DNA from: Streptomyces sp. CBMA29
Lineage (GTDB): Bacteria; Actinomycetota; Actinomycetes; Streptomycetales; Streptomycetaceae
NCBI RefSeq assembly: GCF_014596445.1
Contig: NZ_MECL01000096.1
Span: 1 to 64,000 of the forward strand
Direction: 5' to 3'
Length of the DNA: 64,000 nucleotides
Shown: piece after piece, positions 46,096 to 53,007 of the stretch
How the letters are laid out: each line of letters opens with the position of its first letter
How positions within the stretch are numbered: the stretch's first letter is position 1
Notes under the pieces: generated by a model
Database searches by the model: none
What the model was told of the DNA's origin: nothing
Seen by the model: the letters and a program-made list of their open reading frames with translations, nothing else
Program-made: the position numbers and the translations under genes

Positions 46096-46980
46096 ATGCT
46101 GGCAGACCCGGCCGGCCCCGGCCGCCTCTCCGAGGCATCCCCGACTGACAAGATCATCGCGACAGACCTCGGTTACGCCTACCGAAGCCGGCGAAGGGCC
46201 GACGTCGTCGCGCTGGAGGACGTCGACTTCACCGTGAAAGAAGGTGAGTTCGTCTCCGTGGTGGGGCCGTCAGGATGCGGTAAGTCGACCCTGCTGCGCC
46301 TGCTCGGCGGACTCCAGGAACCGACCCGCGGATCGGTCTCCATCCGCCGGGACGACCCCGCACGCCCCCTGACGAGCCCGGTCTTCCAGGAATACTCGGT
46401 CTTCCCCTGGCGGACGGTGGAAGCCAACGTACGCCTGGGACTCGACGCCGCCGGAGTGCCTCGCGAGGTATCGGCGCCGCGCGTGCGGGAATGGATCCGC
46501 CGGGTCGGCCTCGAGGGGTTCGAGGAGAGTTATCCGAGCGGTCTCTCCGGCGGAATGAAGCAACGTGTCGCACTCGCGCGCGCCTTCATCATGGAGCCCG
46601 AGATCCTGCTGATGGACGAACCCTTTGCCGCGCTCGACGCACAGCGGCGGAAGATCATGCAGGAGGAACTGCTCGGCATCGTCCGCGAGAAACAGAACAC
46701 GGTCTTCTTCGTGACGCACAATCTCGACGAGGCGATCCTCCTCTCGGACCGCATCATCTTGATGACAGCCCGACCGGGACGCGTCAAGCAGGTCTTCGAC
46801 GTTCCCTTCGAGCACCCCCGCTCGCCCGAACTCCGGGGTGATCCGCGGTTCGCCGAGCTGGAATCCACCATCTGGTCCGAGCTGCGCAAGGAAGTGATCG
46901 TCACGGATGGTGAGTCCGGCCAGGAGGCCGCCGGCTCACCGAAGGGCGTACAACCGCGACAGGGGGCACGACATGACTGA
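46096..46980 (+). CDS. ABC transporter ATPase (SsuB/TauB type)
   Basis: A 294-residue cytoplasmic ATPase. Walker A is GPSGCGKST, Q-loop VFQEYSVFPW, signature LSGGMKQRVALARA, Walker B ILLMDEPFAALD, switch His in VTHNLDEAI. The Q-loop form and length match the nitrate/sulfonate/taurine importer branch. ATG 46096 is preferred: AAGGAGG ends 9 nt upstream, whereas the ATG at 46087 touches that SD. The C-terminal 40 residues extend past the fold. It overlaps the permease gene by 8 bp. Confidence 0.9.
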   Translation: MLADPAGPGRLSEASPTDKIIATDLGYAYRSRRRADVVALEDVDFTVKEGEFVSVVGPSGCGKSTLLRLLGGLQEPTRGSVSIRRDDPARPLTSPVFQEYSVFPWRTVEANVRLGLDAAGVPREVSAPRVREWIRRVGLEGFEESYPSGLSGGMKQRVALARAFIMEPEILLMDEPFAALDAQRRKIMQEELLGIVREKQNTVFFVTHNLDEAILLSDRIILMTARPGRVKQVFDVPFEHPRSPELRGDPRFAELESTIWSELRKEVIVTDGESGQEAAGSPKGVQPRQGARHD

Positions 46981-47839
46981 GACAACCCGGCCGACATCCG
47001 CCGGCACCGGTGACTGGATCGTGCGGGCCGCCGATCCGCGGCGTCCGGAAGTGGTGGGCGGCAGGACCGAACTGGTACGGCGCGTGCTCGCGGGAGCGCT
47101 GATCCCCGTACTCATGCTGATCAGTTGGGAAGTCTCGGCGCACTTCGGATGGACCGACCCGCGCTTCTTCGGGCGCCCCGTGACCGTCGCCCAGCAGGCG
47201 GTGGCCGACATCCGGGACGGGCTGGTGTGGAAGGAGGCACGGATCACGCTCTTCCGGCTGATCGTAGGCTTCCTCCTGGGTTCCGTGTCCGGAATCCTGG
47301 CCGGCCTCGTCCTCAGCCAGTCGAGGATCGCCCGGTGGATCTTCGAGCCGATCATCCGGGCGCTGTACGTCATACCGAAACTGGCCCTGCTCCCGATCTT
47401 CCTGCTGGTCTTCGGCATCGGGGAGACACCGAAGGTCCTCTTCGTCGCGCTGGGCACGTTCTACATCGTCGCCTTCACCACACTGGCCGCGGCGCTGATG
47501 ATTCCGGTGTCGTACCACGAGGTGGCCCGCTCCTACGGGCTCAGCCGGGCCCAGCGTTTCCGGTGGATGGTGTTCCCCGCCTGCCTGCCGCAGGTCGTCT
47601 CCAGCCTCCGTATCGCCGCGGGCATCTCCACGCTGCTGGTGATCGCGGTGGAGTTCGTCAGCGCGCAGCAGGGGCTGGGCTACTACACCTGGCATGCCTG
47701 GCAGTTGTTCCTGCCGGAACGAATGTACGTAGGCGTGATCACGATCTCCCTCATGGGGCTCGCCTTCAGCACGCTCGTGGGGGTGGTCGGGGCCCGGCTC
47801 GTCCGCTGGTCGGACCAGGAGTTCAGTGCGCAGCGGTGA
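46973..47839 (+). CDS. ABC transporter permease (SsuC/TauC type)
   Basis: A 288-residue inner-membrane permease with about six helices and the conserved cytoplasmic loop for the ATPase (EVARSYGLSRAQRFRWMVFP). Early LIPVLMLISWEVSAHFGWTDP and RALYVIPKLALLPIFLLVFG are typical of the nitrate/sulfonate/taurine branch. ATG 46973 lies inside the ATPase 3' end, after GGGGG. With the binding protein and ATPase it makes a complete importer, which supports uptake of the pathway substrate as a small anion. Confidence 0.9.
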   Translation: MTETTRPTSAGTGDWIVRAADPRRPEVVGGRTELVRRVLAGALIPVLMLISWEVSAHFGWTDPRFFGRPVTVAQQAVADIRDGLVWKEARITLFRLIVGFLLGSVSGILAGLVLSQSRIARWIFEPIIRALYVIPKLALLPIFLLVFGIGETPKVLFVALGTFYIVAFTTLAAALMIPVSYHEVARSYGLSRAQRFRWMVFPACLPQVVSSLRIAAGISTLLVIAVEFVSAQQGLGYYTWHAWQLFLPERMYVGVITISLMGLAFSTLVGVVGARLVRWSDQEFSAQR

Positions 47840-47841
47840 CA

Positions 47842-47887
47842 CCCGCCCGTCGTGCGGGCACCGCCCGTCGGCGCGGGGGACGACGGG
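47842..47887. terminator. Two short hairpins between convergent permease and IclR genes
   Basis: CCCGC/GCGGG (47842-47846, 47854-47858) and CCCGTCG/CGACGGG (47864-47870, 47881-47887) form consecutive stems in the 55-bp convergent spacer. They are a likely bidirectional stop. Confidence 0.5.
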
Positions 47888-47894
47888 ACAGCCC

Positions 47895-48659
47895 TCAGGC
47901 CGGGGGCGTCCGGCCCGGCGGGCGACCGCCCATCTCGTCGGTCATCGACGCGGCCTCGCGGACGATGGCCTCGATGGCGTCCTGCCCGCGTTCTTCCACG
48001 CGACTCATCGGAATCGAGACCCCCAGGGCGCCGATCGGCGCTCCCGCGGTGTCGAACACCGCGGCGGCCACGCCCCACAGTTCCGGCCAGTGACGCCCCG
48101 CGCCGCTGTAGTAGCCCTGCTGGCGGACGGACGCCAGCAGGGTCTCCAACTCCGCGAGGTCGACGGCGGGTGCACTGTCGCCCTCCTGCCGCGCCCGCTC
48201 CACAGCGGACTCGACCTCCTGGTGACCGAGCCAGGCGAGCACCGCGTGGCCGGTCGCGACATTCAGGAGTCCGTGTCTGCTTCCCATCCGGGCGTGGGCC
48301 CGAACCGGCGTGGCGGGTTCGCTGTGTGCCGTGTAGGTGACATCGCCCTGGTCGAACAGGGCGTAGACGGCCGTCTCGTCCAGGTCGTGCCGGAGGCGGT
48401 CGGTGTACTTGCTCGCGAGACTCGCTATCCCGACGGACGCGTTGACGAAGCATCCGAGCCGCCACATCACCATGGTCGCCCGCCACATGCGGTCCGGCTG
48501 CTGGATGACGAAGCCTTCGTCGGCCATCAGCCGCAGCGTGCGCAGGGCCGTGGGCGGTACCAGCCCGGTCTCCTCGCTCAGGTCCTTCAGCGTCAGAGGA
48601 CCCTTCTCACAGAGCGTGGTGAGCACTCGTAGTGTCCTGACGATAGCCCCCTCGGCCAC
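47895..48659 (-). CDS. IclR-family regulator of the acyl-CoA locus
   Basis: A 254-residue regulator. The N-terminal winged helix has LKDLSEETGLVPPTALRTL, then a GAF-like effector domain with YALFDQGDVTYTAHSE, ATGHAVLAWLG and VFDTAGAPIGALGVSIPM. The start is GTG 48659 (MAEGAIVRTLRVL), set by GGAGGG 8 nt upstream; an upstream GTG at 48683 would place that SD inside the gene. It ends the importer operon region convergently. DNA in front of it shares two elements with the divergent promoter at 39519-39594, which argues that it controls both operons and itself. A pathway acyl-CoA or free acid is the probable effector. Confidence 0.88.
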   Translation of the reverse strand: MAEGAIVRTLRVLTTLCEKGPLTLKDLSEETGLVPPTALRTLRLMADEGFVIQQPDRMWRATMVMWRLGCFVNASVGIASLASKYTDRLRHDLDETAVYALFDQGDVTYTAHSEPATPVRAHARMGSRHGLLNVATGHAVLAWLGHQEVESAVERARQEGDSAPAVDLAELETLLASVRQQGYYSGAGRHWPELWGVAAAVFDTAGAPIGALGVSIPMSRVEERGQDAIEAIVREAASMTDEMGGRPPGRTPPA

Positions 48660-48718
48660 GAGTACATCCCTCCGTCGTCCCACCCGTCCTGCCTGTACCG
48701 AACCGCCACTCTACGCCT

Positions 48719-48751
48719 GTTTCCACTGATTCAAATACGATTCAGCTCAGT
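48719..48751. promoter_or_regulatory. IclR autoregulatory region with shared operator elements
   Basis: GTTTCCACTGATTCAAATAC (48719-48738) resembles the ATTCCACTCATGTGAAAT site at 39577, sharing TTCCACT-AT. TTCAGCTCAGT (48741-48751) is the exact reverse complement of the 11-bp element at 39544-39554. Both lie 60-95 bp before the IclR start. Confidence 0.55.
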
Positions 48752-48789
48752 CGAGGAGGCCGGGAGCGGAGCCCGCCGGGCGGGGAAGG

Positions 48790-49476
48790 TCAGAGGCACC
48801 GGCCTTCCCCAATTCCGCGGCGCAGCGTGAACCAGAAGGTCGGCACCGAGTTGGTGCCCGGTGTGACGTCGAGTAGTTCCCAGCCGGAGAACCTGGCGCG
48901 GAGCTCGTCGGCTGTGACGCCCGCCGCCCACGACGTGATCTCGGTGGTCGAGCTGCCGAGCCGCTCGGGGCCGTACCCGAACATCAGCAACCGTGATCCG
49001 GGAGCGGCGCGGTGGGTGAGCCCGGCGGCGTAGGCGTCGCGGCGGTGCAGCGGGACCCCGCAGTAGCAGCTCAGGTCGAAGAACAGGTCGAAGGGGCCCG
49101 GCACGTCCAGCTCATCGAGGCGGGTGGCGTCTCCGTGCAGCAGCCGCACTCCCACTCCTGCCTCCGCGGCCTTCTCCCTGGCCTGGTCGACTGCGCGATC
49201 GATCAGGTCGACGGCCGCCACCTCCCAGCCGTGCCGTGCGAGGTAGATGGCGTTGGTCCCCGTGCCGCAGCCGAGTTCGAGAGCGCGGCCGGGCGGCAGC
49301 GCGCCGTGCCCCTCTGTCAGGGCGACCAGCTCGGGCGGCGTCACGCCGGTGTCCCATGGCGCCTTGCCGGCGCGGTAGTAGCCCTCCAGCGCTCGGTGGA
49401 CGGACTCTTCCTCCGGGTCTCGCCGCGTCGAGGCCAGGTCCGGTTCCGGCTTCTGCGTGGCGTTGGGCTGGTCCAT
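48790..49476 (-). CDS. Class I SAM-dependent methyltransferase
   Basis: A 228-residue methyltransferase. The SAM-binding motif I is ALELGCGTGTNAIYLARHG, motif II ends WEVAAVDLIDRAV, and a FDLFFDLSCYCGVP segment takes the motif IV place. The N-terminal HRALEGYYRAGKAPWDTGVT resembles the TehB/thiopurine-methyltransferase-like group that modifies small molecules and may confer resistance. Start 49476 (MDQPNATQ) has GGGGAG upstream; a longer frame crosses the operator. It is divergent from a TetR regulator with an inverted repeat between them, so induction by a toxic ligand is plausible. Confidence 0.85.
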   Translation of the reverse strand: MDQPNATQKPEPDLASTRRDPEEESVHRALEGYYRAGKAPWDTGVTPPELVALTEGHGALPPGRALELGCGTGTNAIYLARHGWEVAAVDLIDRAVDQAREKAAEAGVGVRLLHGDATRLDELDVPGPFDLFFDLSCYCGVPLHRRDAYAAGLTHRAAPGSRLLMFGYGPERLGSSTTEITSWAAGVTADELRARFSGWELLDVTPGTNSVPTFWFTLRRGIGEGRCL

Positions 49477-49493
49477 CGTCTCCCCCAAGAAAT

Positions 49494-49524
49494 TAGAGTC
49501 AAACTCTAGTGACATACTCTAGAG
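49494..49524. promoter_or_regulatory. TetR operator with two palindromes
   Basis: TAGAGT-CAA-ACTCTA (49494-49508) is a perfect dyad. A second palindrome, CTCTAGAG (49517-49524), follows after 8 bp. They fill the 61-bp space between the methyltransferase and tetR starts and probably overlap both promoters. Confidence 0.75.
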
Positions 49525-49537
49525 ATATGCTCGCACC

Positions 49538-50182
49538 ATGGACAATGTCAAGCGGCCGGACAAGCGGGCCGAGCGCTCACGCCGCACGCGCGAAAAGATC
49601 GTCGAGGCGGCTCGCGAGCTGTTCGTCGCGCAGGGTTACGGGGCGACGAGCCTGCAAGAGGTCGCGGACCGGGCGGGCGTGGCCGTCCAGACGGTCTACT
49701 TCGTCTTCCGCAACAAGCGCACGCTGTTCAAGGACGTCGTCGACACGTCCATCGCCGGGGACACCGAGCCGGTCGCGACCATGGATCGTGAGTGGTTTCG
49801 CGCCGCGTGCGCCGAGCCCACCGCAGCCGGCCAACTGCGCGCGCACGTCCACGGCACCCGCGAGATCCTCGGCCGGGTCGCCCCGATCATGCCGCTGATC
49901 GCGACCGCCGCGGCCACCGACCCTGAGATCGCCGCACAGTGGCCGGACGGCCCTGACCCGCGCTACACCGTGCAGTACGCAGCGGCCGAAGCCCTGGTCC
50001 GCAAGCCCGACACCCGTCCCGGCCTCGGCGTCGAGACGGCGGCGGACCTGCTGTTCGGCCTGCTCAGCCCGCAGCTCTACCTGATCTTCGTCCGCGACCG
50101 CGACTGGTCACCGGACACGTGGGAAGAGTGGGCCCGTACCGCCTTGACCTCCCAACTCTGCGCCGACCCCGACAGGCGCTAG
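49538..50182 (+). CDS. TetR-family repressor
   Basis: A 214-residue repressor. The N-terminal DNA-binding domain contains KIVEAARELFVAQGYGATSL then LQEVADRAGVAVQTVYFVF and RNKRTLFKDVV. The helical ligand domain is divergent, as is normal. It is divergent from the methyltransferase gene over two palindromes and is expected to repress both. Ligand unknown. No strong SD precedes ATG 49538, which lies about 13 nt after the second palindrome. Confidence 0.9.
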   Translation: MDNVKRPDKRAERSRRTREKIVEAARELFVAQGYGATSLQEVADRAGVAVQTVYFVFRNKRTLFKDVVDTSIAGDTEPVATMDREWFRAACAEPTAAGQLRAHVHGTREILGRVAPIMPLIATAAATDPEIAAQWPDGPDPRYTVQYAAAEALVRKPDTRPGLGVETAADLLFGLLSPQLYLIFVRDRDWSPDTWEEWARTALTSQLCADPDRR

Positions 50183-50352
50183 GGCCGTCACCCTGTCCGG
50201 CGAAGGTCGGGGCGACCTGGTGCCGACCGTACGAACTGCCAACCTGCGGCGGGACGACAGCGCCGGCGAGTCAACCGGACACGGCTCCCCCTCCCGCACA
50301 CCGTCCACGGCGACCCCGGCCGTGCGGGCGGCGGCGACAGCGATCCGCTCGC

Positions 50353-51402
50353 TCAGCGGGTCGGGGCGGGGGCCGGGGCCTGGCAGGAGGAGCGGACGAT
50401 GAGCTGAGCGCCGACGCGGTAGGTACGGGCGGACCGGGGGGCGGGGGCCGGGGGGCGGGGCGACTGGCCGCCTCGGTCCAACTGCTGGCTCAGCAGATCC
50501 ATGGCGAGCTCACCGAGTTCGCGGGGACCGCTGTCGACCACGGTGACCGGCGGGTGCCACCAACTGAGCCAGGGGATGTCCTCGTAGCAGATGAGGGACA
50601 GATCCTCGGGCACGCGGACGCCGTGGGCCACCAGGGTGGGCAGGATACCGAAGGCGGCCTCGTGGTTGGCCGCGATGAGGGCTGTCATGGCGGGAGCGGC
50701 CTTCAACAGTTCCGTCAACGCCTCAGCCCCGAAGGCCGGTTCGAGCGCGCCGCGGCGGACGAGCGCCGGATTGACGTCGAGTCCGGCGTCCCGCAAGGCG
50801 GCGGAGTAGCCCGAGTAACGGTCGCGTCCCGAGGTGATCTGCTGCGGGCCGCCGATGAAACCTATCCGCCGATGTCCCAGCCCCAGCAGGTACGTTGTGG
50901 CCTCGTAGGCGCCGTCCCGGTCGGCGGCGAGCACAGCGGGGGCGGCGCTGTCGTTGGGCTCGCGGATCACGTTCACCACCGCGGTGCCGCCCGCAAGCAT
51001 CCCGTTGGTGATCGCCGCGTGCTCGGAACTGCCGACGATGATGACGCCGTCGATGTTGTGTTCCGCGAGGGTGTTGAGCACCGCGCGCTCGCGCTGCGAG
51101 TCGCCGTCGGTGATGCAGAGCAGGACCTGATAACCCTGGGCCACCGCACGGCGCTGCACGACCTCGGCGATGGTGTGGAACGAGGCGTTGATCAGGTTGG
51201 TGAGGACCAGGCCGATCAGCCTCGACTGCCGTGAACGCAGGGCGCTGGCCATCCTGTTGACCCGGTAGCCGAGCTGCTGCGCCGCGCGTTCGACCTGAGC
51301 CCTGGTCGTCGCGGAGATGAGCGGCGAGCCGCTGAGCGCTCGGGAGGCGGTGCTCCGGGAGACGCCGGCGGCCTGGGCGACGTCATTGAGCGTGATCGTC
51401 AT
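50353..51402 (-). CDS. LacI-family regulator of the imino-acid/peptide operon
   Basis: A 349-residue repressor. The helix-turn-helix reads ITLNDVAQAAGVSRSTASRA and the hinge helix YRVNRMASALRSRQS is intact. The sensor has LIGLVLTNLINASF, HNIDGVIIVGSSEHAA, LGLGHRRIGFIGGPQ and MTALIAANHEAAF. The C-terminal 25 residues are Pro/Ala-rich. Start 51402 (MTITLNDV) is set by family alignment; the frame extends upstream without coding signs. It is divergent from the DapA/Hcn/Hyu operon across a 340-bp region with LacI-type sites, so it is the probable substrate-responsive repressor. Confidence 0.88.
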   Translation of the reverse strand: MTITLNDVAQAAGVSRSTASRALSGSPLISATTRAQVERAAQQLGYRVNRMASALRSRQSRLIGLVLTNLINASFHTIAEVVQRRAVAQGYQVLLCITDGDSQRERAVLNTLAEHNIDGVIIVGSSEHAAITNGMLAGGTAVVNVIREPNDSAAPAVLAADRDGAYEATTYLLGLGHRRIGFIGGPQQITSGRDRYSGYSAALRDAGLDVNPALVRRGALEPAFGAEALTELLKAAPAMTALIAANHEAAFGILPTLVAHGVRVPEDLSLICYEDIPWLSWWHPPVTVVDSGPRELGELAMDLLSQQLDRGGQSPRPPAPAPRSARTYRVGAQLIVRSSCQAPAPAPTR

Positions 51403-51742
51403 CGGTGTTCCGTCCACGGGGGCTCTCGGTGGGACCTCTGTTGAGTGAGGGTGCCCATGATGACAGCACTGTGACACAGCCGCGCACATCAGTGCAATCG
51501 ATCCCACAAGAGTGAGCAATCGTGCCTTCACTCCGGTCGACTCGACGGTCCAACGGCGGTCCAACAGCGGTCCGCCGATGGCTCGATGTGCCACCTAGAC
51601 GGTCAATTGTGGCGGAAAGAATCCTCATTGTGTCCGAAATATTTCCCAAAGGAGGCCGACGTAAGACTTGTGTTACGCGTCTTGACACTCGCAGGGTATG
51701 GCTACAACGTTATGCAATCGATCCTACGAAGTGAGGGAAGCG
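51403..51742. promoter_or_regulatory. Divergent control region of the lacI gene and the DapA-Hcn-Hyu operon
   Basis: A 340-bp AT-richer, noncoding spacer. TTGACA (51682-51687) and TACAAC (51703-51708), 15 bp apart, form a promoter reading into the operon. ACAACGTTAT (51704-51713) is a LacI-style central-CG operator over its -10 box. A TGCAATCGATCC-containing element occurs twice, at 51493-51516 and 51712-51734, as a direct repeat of 23-24 bp with few mismatches; one copy lies near the lacI side, one between promoter and operon start. AGGGAAG is the SD of the first gene. Confidence 0.6.
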
Positions 51743-52708
51743 ATGAATCGCGACGACGTCGGCTGGCAGGGCTACTGGGTGGCGGCTCCCACGCCGTTCA
51801 CTCGGGACGGTTCCGTCGATCGCGGCGCCTGGCGCTCCCTGCTGGCGCTGTACGTCCGCCAGGGCGTGCACGGCGTCCTCGTCAACGGAAGTACGGGCGA
51901 GTGGTTCAGCCAGAGCGCGGCCGAACGCCGGGAAGTGGCCGAGATCGCCGTGCGCGAGGTCGACGGCCGGATGCCGGTCGTCGTCGGGGTCACCGCGTAC
52001 ACCGCCCGCGAGGCGAGCGCGCTGGCCGAACACGCAGCGTCCATCGGCGCCCAGGGCGTACTGGCCACCCCGCCGCCGTACGCCCACCTGTCACCGGACG
52101 AGATCGTCGCCTTCTACCGCGAGGTCAGCCGGGCCACCGCGCTGCCGTTCATGGTCTACAACTGGCCGCGCGGCGTCGGCGTCGACATCGGCGCGTACCC
52201 CGGCCTCGCCCGTCGGCTCGCCGACCTCGATCAGGTGGTGGCCATCAAGGACAGCACCGGCGACTGGCTGCGGATGCTGGACACCGTCGAGGCCGTGAGC
52301 GCGGACGTCCGGGTGTTCGGCAGCTTCCTGCACCGGCGCGGCCTCGCCGTTCTGCTGGGGATGGGCGGAGACGGAAACATCGACGGCGGCGGGCTCGCCG
52401 CCCCCTTCGCCGTGCCGTACTACGAGGCGGTCGAGGCCGGTGACCGCGAAGCGGCCGCACGCTGGGCTGACCGGTACGCCGGGGTGTCGTCCCGGCTGAT
52501 CCGCCCGGACTACAGCGGCGTGTTCGCCTCGCCCATCGCCCAACTCAAGGCGGCCATGCGGCTGCTCGGCCAGCCCGGCGGCCACGTACGCCCGCCCCTG
52601 CTCGAACTCACCGACCCCGCGGCCCTGTCGGCCATCGCCGACGTACTCGACGGCACCGGCCTCGCCGCGGCCCTCGACGTCAACTCCCTTCAGGAGGCGA
52701 CGCGATGA
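51743..52708 (+). CDS. DapA-family lyase/deaminase
   Basis: A 321-residue class I aldolase-type barrel of the dihydrodipicolinate synthase family. The Schiff-base Lys lies in VVAIKDSTGDW and the catalytic Tyr in FMVYNWPRGVG; GVLVNGSTGEWFSQS is the phosphate/carboxylate loop. The family includes DHDPS, sugar-acid dehydratases and 1-pyrroline-4-hydroxy-2-carboxylate deaminase. Because three HcnABC-like subunits follow, as in D-hydroxyproline catabolic clusters, the deaminase is the likely role (inference). ATG 51743 has AGGGAAG upstream; it overlaps the next gene by 4 bp. Confidence 0.85.
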   Translation: MNRDDVGWQGYWVAAPTPFTRDGSVDRGAWRSLLALYVRQGVHGVLVNGSTGEWFSQSAAERREVAEIAVREVDGRMPVVVGVTAYTAREASALAEHAASIGAQGVLATPPPYAHLSPDEIVAFYREVSRATALPFMVYNWPRGVGVDIGAYPGLARRLADLDQVVAIKDSTGDWLRMLDTVEAVSADVRVFGSFLHRRGLAVLLGMGGDGNIDGGGLAAPFAVPYYEAVEAGDREAAARWADRYAGVSSRLIRPDYSGVFASPIAQLKAAMRLLGQPGGHVRPPLLELTDPAALSAIADVLDGTGLAAALDVNSLQEATR

Positions 52709-53007
52709 CCGTACGGATCACGCTCGACGGCCGGGACCTGGACGCGCCGGAGGGCGCTGTCCTCACCACCGCCCTGCTCGGCGCCGGGCAAGCGCGCCTG
52801 GGCGACCACGCCGTGACCGGCGAACCGCGCGGTGCCTGGTGCGGGATGGGTGTGTGCTTCGAGTGCGAGGTGACGGTGGACGGCGATCGGTCTGTACGCG
52901 CCTGCCTCACGCTGGTCCTGCCCGGCATGGCCGTGACCACCGGCACCGGCACCGTGACCGCTGACGCCTGCGGCACCGAGGCGTCCGCCACGCGGGGCGC
53001 GCCATGA
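52705..53007 (+). CDS. HcnA-like small [2Fe-2S] subunit
   Basis: A 100-residue ferredoxin-like protein. Cysteines in GAWCGMGVCFECEV plus one in VRACLTL ligate a [2Fe-2S] cluster in the HcnA/opine-oxidase/hydroxyproline-dehydrogenase pattern. It would pass electrons between the two flavoproteins encoded next. The tail (CGTEASATRGAP) is short. ATGA overlaps on both sides tie it to the lyase and the large flavoprotein. Confidence 0.88.
   Translation: MTVRITLDGRDLDAPEGAVLTTALLGAGQARLGDHAVTGEPRGAWCGMGVCFECEVTVDGDRSVRACLTLVLPGMAVTTGTGTVTADACGTEASATRGAP

Noticed and set aside
28190..47839. Alkanesulfonate (Ssu) system from LLM enzymes plus an SsuABC-like importer
   Set aside because: The LLM enzymes sit in a different operon from the importer and look closer to the F420 class, and no NADPH:FMN reductase (SsuE) is present; kept only as a possibility.
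50183..50352. Small gene between the convergent tetR and lacI genes
   Set aside because: Short frames lack ribosome sites and normal codon bias; no clear terminator hairpin either.
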